DNA of 64,000 bases. Origin: Neobacillus mesonae (lineage in GTDB: Bacteria; Bacillota; Bacilli; Paenibacillales; Paenibacillaceae). This document shows, in pieces, positions 11,977-19,687 of the stretch (its first letter is position 1; each line of letters begins with the position of its first letter). Under the pieces are notes generated by a model. It saw nothing but the letters and a program-made list of their open reading frames with translations. It ran no database searches and was not told the origin of the DNA. The position numbers were made by a program, and so were the translations under genes. The stretch covers positions 62,001-126,000 of the forward strand of contig JAMBOW010000003.1 in assembly GCA_023715865.1 (NCBI GenBank), written 5' to 3'.

Positions 11977-12528
11977 TTAAATGGTATGGGATAAGACAAG
12001 AGCCCCGTAAGCAAAGGCGGCAAGAATGACGAGTGCAGGATGAATCTTGGTTTTGGTCAGTACCCATAATGCGATGACGGCAATAGTAAGAGTCTGAAAA
12101 ATGTTAATAACCTCTGCGGAGACAACACCCATTTCCCATGTCAGCAAAATCATAAGCACGGCAATAACCGGCTGTACGAGTAGCGTCATCCCTTTTACCA
12201 CATTAGAAGTCCGGTATTTATTCAGAAGGCTGAGAAGCAGAATTAACGCCGCTGCTGAAGGAACAACCGTTGCAAAAGTCGCGATAATAAATCCTGGCCA
12301 GCTGGCCACCTGATATCCGACAAATGCAGCTATTTTTGTAGCGATTGGACCCGGAAGGGCATTACCGATAGCAAGTACGTCACCGAACTGTTCATTGGTC
12401 ATCCACTGGTAATGATTAACGACTTCCTCCTGCATCAGCGGAATAGAAGCTGGTCCTCCGCCGTAGCCAAGAACATTCGCGACAAAGAAGCCCCAGAAAA
12501 GTTCCCACCATGTTTGCAAACGTTCCAT
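11977..12528 (-). CDS. ywrA: Chromate transporter subunit, second half (YwrA/Chr3C-like)
   Basis: Half-length CHR-family membrane protein of 183 residues. Together with the adjacent 195-residue half it should form a short-chain chromate transporter exporting chromate. Family motifs are GYGGGPASIPLMQEEVV near the N-terminus and GNALPGPIATKIAAFVGY at about 55-72, followed by four to five hydrophobic segments. The ATG at 12528 lies three bases after the upstream half's stop, so translation is likely coupled. Gene order regulator, half A, half B matches the B. subtilis ywrC-ywrB-ywrA (chrS-chr3N-chr3C) operon. Confidence 0.88.
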   Translation of the reverse strand: MERLQTWWELFWGFFVANVLGYGGGPASIPLMQEEVVNHYQWMTNEQFGDVLAIGNALPGPIATKIAAFVGYQVASWPGFIIATFATVVPSAAALILLLSLLNKYRTSNVVKGMTLLVQPVIAVLMILLTWEMGVVSAEVINIFQTLTIAVIALWVLTKTKIHPALVILAAFAYGALVLSHTI

Positions 12529-12531
12529 TCC

Positions 12532-13119
12532 TTATGACACTCCTTTATCGTTCTGTTTATTGCGCTTGTACTTCTGGACCAGATTTAGGTGGAACATTCC
12601 ATAGGCGAGGAAAAGAATGACGACAATGCCTGGATGCACGTGAAGCAGCTGCAGCAGCACGAAAGCAATCACCCCGAATAATATGGCAAATCCTCTACCC
12701 AGTCCCTTCCACGCTTTCATCGCAAATTCATAAGCCATAATCCCCAGCATAACGACGATCACGGGGCGTACTGCAGCTATCATGCCTGCTATGTATTTTG
12801 AATCTTTTAGGGTGTACATTACTCCGAGTAAAGCGACAATAGCGATGCTGGAGGGTAAGATATGGGCCAGTACAGAGACGATAGCGCCAAGCGTACCTTT
12901 TTTCTTGTACCCGAGATAAGCGGCCATCTTCGTTGCGATAGGGCCTGGAAGCGCGTTCGCAAGAGCCAGCGTTTCCCCAAATTCCTCGTCCTCCATCCAT
13001 TTGTACCTCGTTACGGCTTCGTAACGAATGAGCGGAATAACGGACGGGCCGCCTCCATAACCTAAAATTCCTGTTCTGACCATTCCAATGACAAGTTCTT
13101 TGTAAGGCTTAAAGTCCAT
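12532..13119 (-). CDS. ywrB: Chromate transporter subunit, first half (YwrB/Chr3N-like)
   Basis: CHR-family half transporter of 195 residues, partner of the next gene. It carries GYGGGPSVIPLIRYEAVT and ANALPGPIATKMAAYLGY, then hydrophobic segments and a basic tail. A clear AGGAAGGAG site precedes the ATG. It begins 16 bases after the stop of an Lrp/AsnC regulator on the same strand, so the three genes form one operon. Two separate half-size genes rather than one fused ChrA is the known short-chain arrangement in Bacillus. The cargo is inferred from family. Confidence 0.88.
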   Translation of the reverse strand: MDFKPYKELVIGMVRTGILGYGGGPSVIPLIRYEAVTRYKWMEDEEFGETLALANALPGPIATKMAAYLGYKKKGTLGAIVSVLAHILPSSIAIVALLGVMYTLKDSKYIAGMIAAVRPVIVVMLGIMAYEFAMKAWKGLGRGFAILFGVIAFVLLQLLHVHPGIVVILFLAYGMFHLNLVQKYKRNKQNDKGVS

Positions 13120-13135
13120 CGTAGGTGTCTCCTTC

Positions 13136-13636
13136 CTATAAACGCATACCCATGCGGCTCTTGTAGCGTTTGAGCAGCAGTTGAGATTCGACTTTTACAA
13201 TCCCGGGCATTTTGTACAATTTCTCAAGCAGGAAATGCTCCATCTCTTCCATATCCGCAAAAATACCGTGCATATGCAGCGTGCTGGGACCTGTCATATG
13301 ATACAAGCTTGTAACAGCTGGCTCCTGATCTAATCTCTCGGCCACTTCATCCAAGTACATAGGCTCAATATCCACGTTAAAGAAAGCGGATACCGACAAG
13401 CCCACCTTTACTGGGTTAATAACGACGGTGAACCGTTCGATGATTTCTTTTTCGGCAAGCGCGTTGATCCGTGCCTGAACAGCTACGCGGGAAAGCCCGA
13501 TCTGCTGTCCCAAATCCGTATAAGAAATTCGGCTGTTTTCATGCAGGGCAATCAAAATTTTGCGATCTATTTCATCGAGACTATGCATATGCGGAATCTC
13601 TGCTGAGTTTTTTTTCACTTTAAATTCCTCACTCAA
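13136..13636 (-). CDS. ywrC: Lrp/AsnC-family regulator of the chromate operon (YwrC/ChrS-like)
   Basis: Transcription factor of 166 residues. The N-terminal winged helix-turn-helix is at about residues 19-75 ([34 protein letters not shown] with no interruption), and the ligand-binding RAM domain occupies about 80-160. The start is TTG, with AAAGGTGG about ten bases upstream. First gene of the three-gene operon; the B. subtilis counterpart is reported to repress its own chromate operon, so autorepression is likely here. The upstream region is AT-rich and carries no operator I can name. Confidence 0.87.
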   Translation of the reverse strand: MSEEFKVKKNSAEIPHMHSLDEIDRKILIALHENSRISYTDLGQQIGLSRVAVQARINALAEKEIIERFTVVINPVKVGLSVSAFFNVDIEPMYLDEVAERLDQEPAVTSLYHMTGPSTLHMHGIFADMEEMEHFLLEKLYKMPGIVKVESQLLLKRYKSRMGMRL

Positions 13637-13888
13637 TTGAACAAAACCACCTTTCTACAGTGCATAAGCAGAATAACTTAACTGCAATTTTTATGAGACT
13701 TTATGTAATTCACAATGCTTATTTAATATCTTTTCGAAAGATAAGTCAATGATTTTTATTCAAAAAGATATAATAGTGATTCTATTACCTTCTAAACGTA
13801 TGTATAGATTATTGAAAACCAGTTATATTTATTTCTCGTAAGCTTATCCTTTTGTTTGCAATAAAGTCGACTTTTATGTGCGCAAATT

Positions 13889-13925
13889 AAAGAAGGACAT
13901 GCTCCTAGGGAGCATGTCCTTCTTT
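13889..13925 (-). terminator. Terminator after the PAS histidine kinase
   Basis: A perfect 17-bp inverted repeat (13889-13905 with 13909-13925, core AGAAGGACATGCTCC) with a three-base loop, lying just past the kinase stop at 13930 and followed on the minus strand by T-rich sequence. Confidence 0.8.
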
Positions 13926-13929
13926 TGTA

Positions 13930-15042
13930 TTATTTTTTAGGAAAAGATGCTCTGATCCGAGTGCCTTTCCCGAGAGAAGATTCAATCGACAAGGCTCCAC
14001 CTGCGCTTCGTGCGCGCTCTTCCATACTGAACATACCAACCCCGCTGCCGGGAGTGTCAGAGTTAAAGCCTTCTCCTTCATCAGCGATGATAATGATCAG
14101 CTCATGCTCTTGATCATCAATCGTCACGCTTGCTTCTGCTGCATCAGCATGTTTTGCTGTATTGGTCAGTGCCTCCTGAATAATCCGATAGACGGCCAAT
14201 TCCTGATGATGGGGAAGACGCCGATGCAGCCTGCATTCAAAACGGACTTCGATACCGTAGTAATTCCGGTAGTTTTCAATGTAGGAGCGGATTGCAGGTA
14301 CCACCCCGAGATCATCCAGGACAGAAGGCCGAAGCTGCCATGCGAGCCCCCTGACTTCCTCAATAATGGAGGTAACCTGGTCCCTTAGCGGCTGAAGCTG
14401 CTTTTGGCCTTCATCTTCACTAGAAGCCAGCTGGTCAATTTGAATGACCAAAGAGTAGAGGCTTTGTCCGATCCCGTCATGCAGCTCCCGTGAGAAACGT
14501 TTGCGTTCCTCTTCTTGAATGCTGATCACTTTAGTCATCATGGACTGGAGCTCTGCCTCGACCTCTTTAAGCTTAGTCACTTCATTACGCACGGCTAAAT
14601 AATTTTTGGGTTTCCCTTTTTCGTTCAAAATAGGCACAATCGTTGTGTTTACCCAGTAGATACTGCCGTCTTTTGCAATGTTTCGAATTTCGCCATGCCA
14701 TACGTTACCCTGCCCGATCGTTCTCCACATGTCCTTCATGAAGTCCTTGCTGTGATACTGAGAGTTGATGATGCGATGATCCCGGCCAATCAGCTCTTCT
14801 CTTGAATATTTGGATACTTCACAAAATTTGTCGTTCACATATAAAATGGTGCCCTTTTGATCGGTAAGGGCAACAATGGAGGACTCATCGAGCGCCAGCT
14901 TGAGGTCGCTTAATTCGCGGAGCGCGCTTTTTAGCTCGAATTTAACTGTCTCTTCACTTACGCTTTGATCGACTTCACTTAATAAATGATCTACTGAATA
15001 ATTGCCAAAAGGAGTTGTAAAGCTTTGCTGTTCGTCAGTCAT
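13930..15042 (-). CDS. PAS-domain sensor histidine kinase (NreB/HisKA_3 type)
   Basis: Sensor kinase of 370 residues that phosphorylates the adjacent LuxR-type regulator. It has a PAS domain at about residues 45-160 (IVALTDQKGTILYVN), then a HisKA_3 dimerisation domain with phosphoacceptor His188 in RELHDGIGQSLY, and a C-terminal ATPase domain (EALTNTAKHA, IADEGEGF). No membrane segment is seen, so it is cytoplasmic like NreB. Unlike NreB it has only two cysteines in the whole protein, so it cannot bind the PAS Fe-S cluster in the NreB way. The ATG overlaps the end of the regulator gene by eight bases, implying coupled translation. Confidence 0.9.
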   Translation of the reverse strand: MTDEQQSFTTPFGNYSVDHLLSEVDQSVSEETVKFELKSALRELSDLKLALDESSIVALTDQKGTILYVNDKFCEVSKYSREELIGRDHRIINSQYHSKDFMKDMWRTIGQGNVWHGEIRNIAKDGSIYWVNTTIVPILNEKGKPKNYLAVRNEVTKLKEVEAELQSMMTKVISIQEEERKRFSRELHDGIGQSLYSLVIQIDQLASSEDEGQKQLQPLRDQVTSIIEEVRGLAWQLRPSVLDDLGVVPAIRSYIENYRNYYGIEVRFECRLHRRLPHHQELAVYRIIQEALTNTAKHADAAEASVTIDDQEHELIIIIADEGEGFNSDTPGSGVGMFSMEERARSAGGALSIESSLGKGTRIRASFPKK

Positions 15043-15688
15043 AGGAGAGCAGTCCCTTCTTCATGGCCAGCTTAACCAGCTCTGGACGACTCTTCAAACC
15101 TAGTTTATCCATCAGATTGCTTTTATGGGATTCTACCGTTTTCACACTAATTATAAGGTGTTCGGCGATTTCTTTATTAGAGTAGCCCTTAGCAATCCAA
15201 GCCATAATTTCTTTTTCCCGCTCGGATAAGGTCTCGAAAGGACCTTCTGTTTCTCCCCGGCGGATCATTTCGGAGTATTCATGCATCAATTTTTTGGTTG
15301 CGCTTGGATAGAGGTAGGCGCTGCCCTCTGCAACAGAACGGATCGCGGCAATGAGCTCCTCGTAAGGCGCACTTTTCAATATATAACCGGATGCCCCGGC
15401 TTGAATGGCCCGGAATAAATACTCTTCATCGTCGTGCATCGTCAGGATGAGGACCTGAATATCAGGCAGCTTCTTTTTAAGTTCTGATGTTGCTGTAAGT
15501 CCGTCTTTACCTGGAGGCATGCTGAAATCCATCAGGACGACATCAGGCGATAGCTCCTCTGCTTTGACGATTGCTTCATCGCCGTCTGCGGCATCACCAA
15601 TGACCTCGATCCCATGCTTGCCGTTCAAGAGCGCGGTAAGTCCGGAACGAACAACGACATGGTCGTCAACAATAACGATCCTTATCAA
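15035..15688 (-). CDS. Response regulator, NarL/LuxR family
   Basis: Two-component transcription factor of 217 residues. Receiver domain about 1-120 with phosphoacceptor Asp54 (VVLMDFSMPP) and the acidic pair in VDDH; LuxR-type HTH about 150-212 (LSEREKEIMAWIAKGYSNKE). The start is TTG, preceded by AGGGGGAG. The order GAF protein, regulator, kinase on one strand looks like an NreABC-type sensing system with swapped B/C order. The gene overlaps its kinase gene. Confidence 0.92.
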   Translation of the reverse strand: MIRIVIVDDHVVVRSGLTALLNGKHGIEVIGDAADGDEAIVKAEELSPDVVLMDFSMPPGKDGLTATSELKKKLPDIQVLILTMHDDEEYLFRAIQAGASGYILKSAPYEELIAAIRSVAEGSAYLYPSATKKLMHEYSEMIRRGETEGPFETLSEREKEIMAWIAKGYSNKEIAEHLIISVKTVESHKSNLMDKLGLKSRPELVKLAMKKGLLSYD

Positions 15689-15759
15689 TAGGCTCCCCCT
15701 CTCGTCAATGTGATTTAATTAACATTTTACTATATACAAAAAATCACTGCACAGACGAA

Positions 15760-16215
15760 TTAACGAGGGGAGAGAGGAGAGAGTGCGTCAACGGATTGAG
15801 AGATGGCCTCGGCTTCATGCTTTGCGCATTCTATATCCTGTGAGGAGAAAGTGAAGTTGGAACGGCGGCCTGTGACAATCAAGCCGATAGGCAATTTATG
15901 CTGCAGAATGGGGACAGCGATAATACTGGATAATCGTTCGGCCAGGAGAAGCGGGCAGGTCTTGAGCAGTCCGGTGCGATCCATGCTGGCTTCATCAATC
16001 ATATAGCTTCGACCATATTTAAATACATGCTGGGCAATGCCCTGGTTTGGACGGAAGGCGAGTTTGCCGGTACGTTCGCTTCGGCTGCCTATGCTTGAGA
16101 TGACCCGCAGTCTGCCACCAGGTTCTGTGAGAAGCACAATTGCTGAAAAATCGGAGTTTATATGTCGGTGAATTCGATACAAAGCTTCTTCATCCATCGG
16201 AGTCAAGCGGTGCAT
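15760..16215 (-). CDS. GAF-domain protein (NreA-like)
   Basis: A single GAF domain of 151 residues without a fused output domain. In staphylococci NreA is a stand-alone GAF protein of similar size that binds nitrate and modulates the NreBC pair. Here the gene is first in the same-strand set with a regulator and a PAS kinase, and lies divergent from an Fnr gene, so a role in sensing nitrate or another respiratory signal is plausible (inference). No cysteine/histidine metal motif is obvious. AAGGATGTGAT precedes the ATG. The next gene begins 71 bases downstream. Confidence 0.75.
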   Translation of the reverse strand: MHRLTPMDEEALYRIHRHINSDFSAIVLLTEPGGRLRVISSIGSRSERTGKLAFRPNQGIAQHVFKYGRSYMIDEASMDRTGLLKTCPLLLAERLSSIIAVPILQHKLPIGLIVTGRRSNFTFSSQDIECAKHEAEAISQSVDALSPLSPR

Positions 16216-16281
16216 AGGTCATCACATCCTTCGTATTTTGATTTGTATGCACCTATCATTACTGTAATTTGGAGCGGCGGC

Positions 16282-16297
16282 AGTGAAATAGTTCACT
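16282..16297. promoter_or_regulatory. Fnr/Crp-type palindrome
   Basis: AGTGAAATAGTTCACT is a perfect inverted repeat (AGTGAA-ATAG-TTCACT) and differs at one position from the Bacillus Fnr consensus TGTGA-N6-TCACT. It lies in the divergent region between the GAF gene (start 16215) and fnr (start 16419). On the minus strand an AATGAT -10 at 16255-16260 would place the site near -41.5, the class II activator position. Confidence 0.6.
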
Positions 16298-16418
16298 TAA
16301 GAAATGAAAGGTTTTTTTTAGGGGATTCTGCCGTGAAAAATCAGGTTTTTCCCTGATCACAGACCTCTATTACATCCAGTACAATAAAAACAAAGAGAGA
16401 GCGGAGGCGAGAGTAAAG

Positions 16419-17165
16419 ATGACAATCGTACTTAACCAGAGGAGACGTGAGGCTGCTGTGACCGGATGTGGTGGAATGGAGAAACAAGGAGAAGAAATGC
16501 TGAAGCATGCACTTCAAGAAATTATGCAGCCAAAAACAATTACTGTCGGCGATATATTGTATTACGAGGGCGACGATGTAGAAGCAATTTATTATATCAA
16601 CTCGGGCCGTGTCAAAATGACAAAGATGAGCGAGGACGGGAAGCAGATCATCTTATCCTTCATGCATGCCGGTGATTTGATCGGAGAGTTCGGCGGTGCA
16701 GATGGGGAATGTTACGGGCAAGGGGCTGAAGTGGTCGAGAGCGGCAGTGTCGGTGTCATTATGATGAATGATTTAGAGAAGCTTCTCAGCGAGAATGGGA
16801 ACGTTGCTCTGGAGTTTATCCGGTGGATGGGAACAATGCAGCGGATTACTCAGCTGAAGCTTCGGGATTTATTGATGAACGGAAAAGCAGGGGCGCTGGC
16901 TTCCATGCTCGTAAGAGCGGGCAACAGCTACGGGAAAGCAACAGCGGACGGAATTCTTATAATGAAAAAGCTTAATCACTCGGATCTGGCCGAAATGATT
17001 GGGGCCACACGTGAAAATGTAACGAAGACGCTCAGCGGTTGGAAGGAACAAGGCATTATCGAAGTAGTGCAGGGTAAAATACTGATTCGGGAGCTCAGAG
17101 AACTGCACGAAATTTGCGGCTGTCCTTCGAGCCATATGTGTTCTTCGCAAATTTGCAGATTATAA
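16419..17165 (+). CDS. fnr: Fnr-type oxygen-responsive regulator
   Basis: Crp/Fnr-family transcription factor of 248 residues. Cyclic-nucleotide-binding-like beta roll at about 30-150, then a winged HTH (LNHSDLAEMIGATRENVTKT). The C-terminus is cysteine rich (Cys233, 235, 241, 246) and Asp150 occurs in LRDLL. B. subtilis Fnr binds its [4Fe-4S] cluster with three C-terminal cysteines and an equivalent Asp, so this is a Bacillus-type oxygen sensor. ATG at 16419 has GGAGGCGAG upstream; an internal ATG at 16497 with AAGGAG is an alternative start that would drop 26 residues. A hairpin terminator follows. Confidence 0.87.
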   Translation: MTIVLNQRRREAAVTGCGGMEKQGEEMLKHALQEIMQPKTITVGDILYYEGDDVEAIYYINSGRVKMTKMSEDGKQIILSFMHAGDLIGEFGGADGECYGQGAEVVESGSVGVIMMNDLEKLLSENGNVALEFIRWMGTMQRITQLKLRDLLMNGKAGALASMLVRAGNSYGKATADGILIMKKLNHSDLAEMIGATRENVTKTLSGWKEQGIIEVVQGKILIRELRELHEICGCPSSHMCSSQICRL

Positions 17166-17198
17166 TGCTGCTTTGCTAATGGTTTAATAACAGATAAT

Positions 17199-17228
17199 AA
17201 AGACACCTTGTAAAACAAGGTGTCTTTT
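17199..17228 (+). terminator. Terminator after fnr
   Basis: AAAGACACCTTG (17199-17210) and CAAGGTGTCTTT (17216-17227) form a 12-bp stem with loop TAAAA and a T-run. Confidence 0.9.
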
Positions 17229-17282
17229 AATGTACAAGAACCGGAAAAATTACAGTTCTCGGATATATTTTAAGTATGTTGT

Positions 17283-17438
17283 TTACTTCATTTGGGCTGC
17301 GGTCTTTACAGGATAAGTATAGGACAATTTACGGATAATTTCTTTCTGCCATTTCTCGTCGCCGACGGACACCGCCAGATTAAGCAGATCCAGATAATCA
17401 TCAAGCTGCAGTGAGGTTTTGGTTACCGATGCTTTCAT
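17283..17438 (-). CDS. Small protein of 51 residues behind a Fur box
   Basis: Hypothetical protein encoded on the minus strand. It begins MKASVTKTSLQLDDYLDLLN and continues LAVSVGDEKWQKEIIRKLS, an amphipathic helical region, then ends TAAQMK. AAGGGGAC lies about 12 bases upstream of the ATG. The stretch DDYLDLLNLAVSVGDEKW loosely recalls the IDEAL-type motif of Bacillus small proteins; I would not assign it. A near-perfect Fur operator sits about 60 bases upstream, so iron repression is likely. B. subtilis has Fur-controlled small proteins (FbpA/B/C), but I see no clear similarity to them. Confidence 0.7.
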   Translation of the reverse strand: MKASVTKTSLQLDDYLDLLNLAVSVGDEKWQKEIIRKLSYTYPVKTAAQMK

Positions 17439-17495
17439 TCTGTCTTAGAGTCCCCTTTATCTTAAAATAGGGGGTATGTCATTTAGACAACCCAC

Positions 17496-17514
17496 AATAA
17501 TGATAATCATTATC
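17496..17514. promoter_or_regulatory. Fur box
   Basis: AATAATGATAATCATTATC matches the classic 19-bp Fur consensus at 18 of 19 positions. It lies 58-76 bases upstream of the 51-residue gene, just upstream of a weak -35 (TTGTCT, 17485-17490, minus strand). The only other neighbour, the 104-residue membrane protein, ends on the far side, so the small protein is the likely target. Confidence 0.8.
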
Positions 17515-17580
17515 AATAATGCTATTATGCATGTTCTTTGATTAAAATGCAATCCTTTGATGCTATTTTATTGGATTTTT

Positions 17581-17895
17581 TTATTCTATAGGCGAATTTG
17601 GTTTCTTCTTTTTGGGCAGCAAAAAGTACGTAATGATGAGATATGGAATGTAGATTCCGAGATAACCAATGGGAATAACAAACAGCGGGTCCAGCAGGAT
17701 GTGGTGAATTTGGGTAGTGAACGTCATTCCGTTCATATTGGTATGATATACAGCTAATAAGAGGCAAACACCTGCAGCATAAAAGCAGAGCAAGGCAAGA
17801 AAGTGAAGTGTCCTTACCAAGGGCTTAAAGAGCAGAGACAAAGCGCTTAGAAAAAGGGGAAGAATAAGAAACAGGGCAATGAGCAGGGTGTTCAC
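17581..17895 (-). CDS. Small membrane protein, three predicted spans
   Basis: Hypothetical 104-residue protein. Hydrophobic segments at about residues 2-22, 31-50 and 68-90, ending in a basic tail (LLPKKKKPNSPIE). I chose GTG at 17895 because AAAGGAGG lies about nine bases upstream; the TTG at 17904 would be too close to that site. No family recognised. It stands alone between the Fur-box gene and the amino-acid transporter operon. Confidence 0.65.
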   Translation of the reverse strand: MNTLLIALFLILPLFLSALSLLFKPLVRTLHFLALLCFYAAGVCLLLAVYHTNMNGMTFTTQIHHILLDPLFVIPIGYLGIYIPYLIITYFLLPKKKKPNSPIE

Positions 17896-18065
17896 GTCAA
17901 GCAAGCCTCCTTTTTATTCGAAGTATCGACATGTTTAACATGATGCATACAAAGACAGACGAAATCCTTGATATGCTGATTGTGCTCTTAACGATTCATA
18001 TGCACGTTATAAAAGAAGATTAACTCGATTTCGTATCCGTTGATGATTTTGCTGCTGCAATAGGA

Positions 18066-18097
18066 AAAGCCATCTTAAATAAGATGGCTTTCATTTT
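18066..18097 (-). terminator. Terminator of the amino-acid ABC operon
   Basis: AAAGCCATCTT (18066-18076) pairs with AAGATGGCTTT (18081-18091) with loop AAAT; T-rich on both sides. It lies 60 bases past the last permease stop. Confidence 0.8.
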
Positions 18098-18156
18098 AAT
18101 ATAAACTTTTCCGCAGTAATTGGTGAATAAGTGTCCTTTTAGCTAAAAATGAGTGC

Positions 18157-18810
18157 TTAGGCATCCACACGTGTCTCTAAACGACGCGCAAAGAGTGAAA
18201 GTGAATAATTGACTATAAAATAGAGCATTGCTGCGAGTATGATCATCGGAAGATAGAAATCCGGATTTTGACCGCCGACAATACGCACGTGATTCATCAG
18301 CTCCGGCAGTGAGATAGCAACGGCGAGAGATGTATCTTTTAACAATGAAATCGTCTGGCTGAGCAGTGGTGGTACCATGCGGCGCAGCGCCTGCGGAAGC
18401 GTTATTAATCGCAGTGTTTGAAAGTAACTGAGACCAGAAGAGCGAGCGGCTTCAATCTGCCCTTTATCAATGGAATTAAGTCCGCCACGCAAAATTTCTG
18501 CGATCATGCAGCCTTCAAATATAGTGAGTCCGAACACGGCAGCCCAGAATACAGACAGGTTGATGCCAAACTGCGGCAGAATCAGATACGAGACCAGAAT
18601 AATGAGAAAAAGCGGCAGATTTCGAATGGTGTCCACCACGACGGCTACGATCTGCGAAACAACAGGGAATTTAGTATATCGAACTGTCCCGAGGATAATG
18701 CCTACGATAAAACTAAGCACGATGGCAACGCCAGCGACCTGAAGGGTCAGCATAAAGCCTTCTAAGAGAAACCTAATATAGGGCCATTGATAAGCACCTG
18801 CAAAATCCAT
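18157..18810 (-). CDS. glnP: Amino-acid ABC transporter permease (GlnP-like)
   Basis: HisM/GlnP-type membrane subunit of a polar amino-acid importer, 217 residues with about five hydrophobic segments. The EAA loop reads EAARSSGLSYFQTLRLITLPQALR at about residues 126-149. The ATG at 18810 has GAGGAGG eight bases upstream; an in-frame ATG 21 bases earlier overlaps that site and is unlikely. It is the last gene of an ATPase, binding protein, permease, permease set matching the B. subtilis glnQHMP order. Glutamine or glutamate is the probable cargo, inferred from order and regulation. Confidence 0.88.
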   Translation of the reverse strand: MDFAGAYQWPYIRFLLEGFMLTLQVAGVAIVLSFIVGIILGTVRYTKFPVVSQIVAVVVDTIRNLPLFLIILVSYLILPQFGINLSVFWAAVFGLTIFEGCMIAEILRGGLNSIDKGQIEAARSSGLSYFQTLRLITLPQALRRMVPPLLSQTISLLKDTSLAVAISLPELMNHVRIVGGQNPDFYLPMIILAAMLYFIVNYSLSLFARRLETRVDA

Positions 18811-18840
18811 TGCATCTTCCTCCTCTCCCATAAGAGATTT

Positions 18841-19566
18841 TTAGCTGAGCGGCCTGTCCAAACCTTTGGTGAGATGCTGTGAACGCGGTTTTTTAGCCAT
18901 TTTTCGAGCCTCTCTTCCATTCAGTCGTTTTTCCATATACAAGACAAGAAAATTTAGTGGAAGCGTAATAACCAGATAGAGTATGGCAACGACAGTATAG
19001 ACAGAAAGCGTCTGGAATGTGGCAGAGTTGACGCTGTCGGCAAAATACATCAAATCCAGTCCGGCAACGACGGCCAGAATGGAGGAATTCTTCACCAGAT
19101 TGATCGACTGATTTCCCATAGCAGGAAGCACGATACGGACGGCCTGAGGCAGAATGATATGTACCATCGTCTGAATATAGCTCAGTCCTGACGAGCGTGC
19201 AGCCTCCAGTTGCCCCTTGGGTACAGACTGAATACCGGCTCGAATGGATTCAGCAACAAAGGCAGAGGTATAAATGGTCAGACCTAACGTTCCTGATACA
19301 AATCCATCCAAATTGAGCCCTATAGATGAGAGACCGTAATAAAAAAAGAAGATGGTGACAAGCAGTGGAATATTGCGTATAAACTCGACATAGGCCGTGC
19401 CAAACCAGTTGAGCGGTTTCACGGGAGCGATGCGGAAGACGGCAATGACAGCTCCAATAAGGAAGCTGCCGATAAGAGCCATAAGGCTGATCTTCAGTGT
19501 ATTGAGAAAGCCCGTTGAAAAATCGTCCCAGTAGCGCCATAGCACGCTGATATCAATTTCAGGCAT
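18841..19566 (-). CDS. glnM: Amino-acid ABC transporter permease (GlnM-like)
   Basis: Second HisM-type permease of the same importer, 241 residues. The EAA loop (QLEAARSSGLSYIQTMVHI) is nearly identical to that of the sister permease, consistent with gene duplication. About five membrane segments, then a basic tail. ATG at 19566 is preceded by AAGGGGTG; an in-frame GTG at 19575 overlaps that site. The binding-protein gene upstream is separated by a strong stem-loop. Confidence 0.88.
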   Translation of the reverse strand: MPEIDISVLWRYWDDFSTGFLNTLKISLMALIGSFLIGAVIAVFRIAPVKPLNWFGTAYVEFIRNIPLLVTIFFFYYGLSSIGLNLDGFVSGTLGLTIYTSAFVAESIRAGIQSVPKGQLEAARSSGLSYIQTMVHIILPQAVRIVLPAMGNQSINLVKNSSILAVVAGLDLMYFADSVNSATFQTLSVYTVVAILYLVITLPLNFLVLYMEKRLNGREARKMAKKPRSQHLTKGLDRPLS

Positions 19567-19644
19567 AGAATTCACCCCTTCTTAGATCCGTAAGAAAACT
19601 GAAATCGGTGTTCATCATAGCAGCAGAAGGTTTTGATCATAGAA

Positions 19645-19667
19645 AAAGGGCGGCCAAGCCGCCCTTT
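19645..19667 (-). terminator. Stem-loop between binding protein and permease genes
   Basis: AAAGGGCGGC (19645-19654) and GCCGCCCTTT (19658-19667) form a perfect 10-bp stem with a three-base loop; on the minus strand TTTTTCTA follows. It lies just past the binding-protein stop, inside the operon, so it is probably a partial terminator that keeps the binding protein more abundant than the permeases. Confidence 0.75.
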
Positions 19668-19687
19668 AGAACAATCCCGCAAGCTGC

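Noticed and set aside
13930..15042. True NreB oxygen sensor
   Set aside because: Only two cysteines in the whole protein; the four PAS cysteines needed for the Fe-S cluster are missing.
16333..16359. Second Fnr site GTGA...TCAC upstream of fnr
   Set aside because: Arms are about 20 bases apart, far from the six-base spacing of Fnr boxes.
17950..18042. 30-codon plus-strand frame starting MFNMMHTKTD
   Set aside because: No ribosome site or promoter nearby; likely chance.
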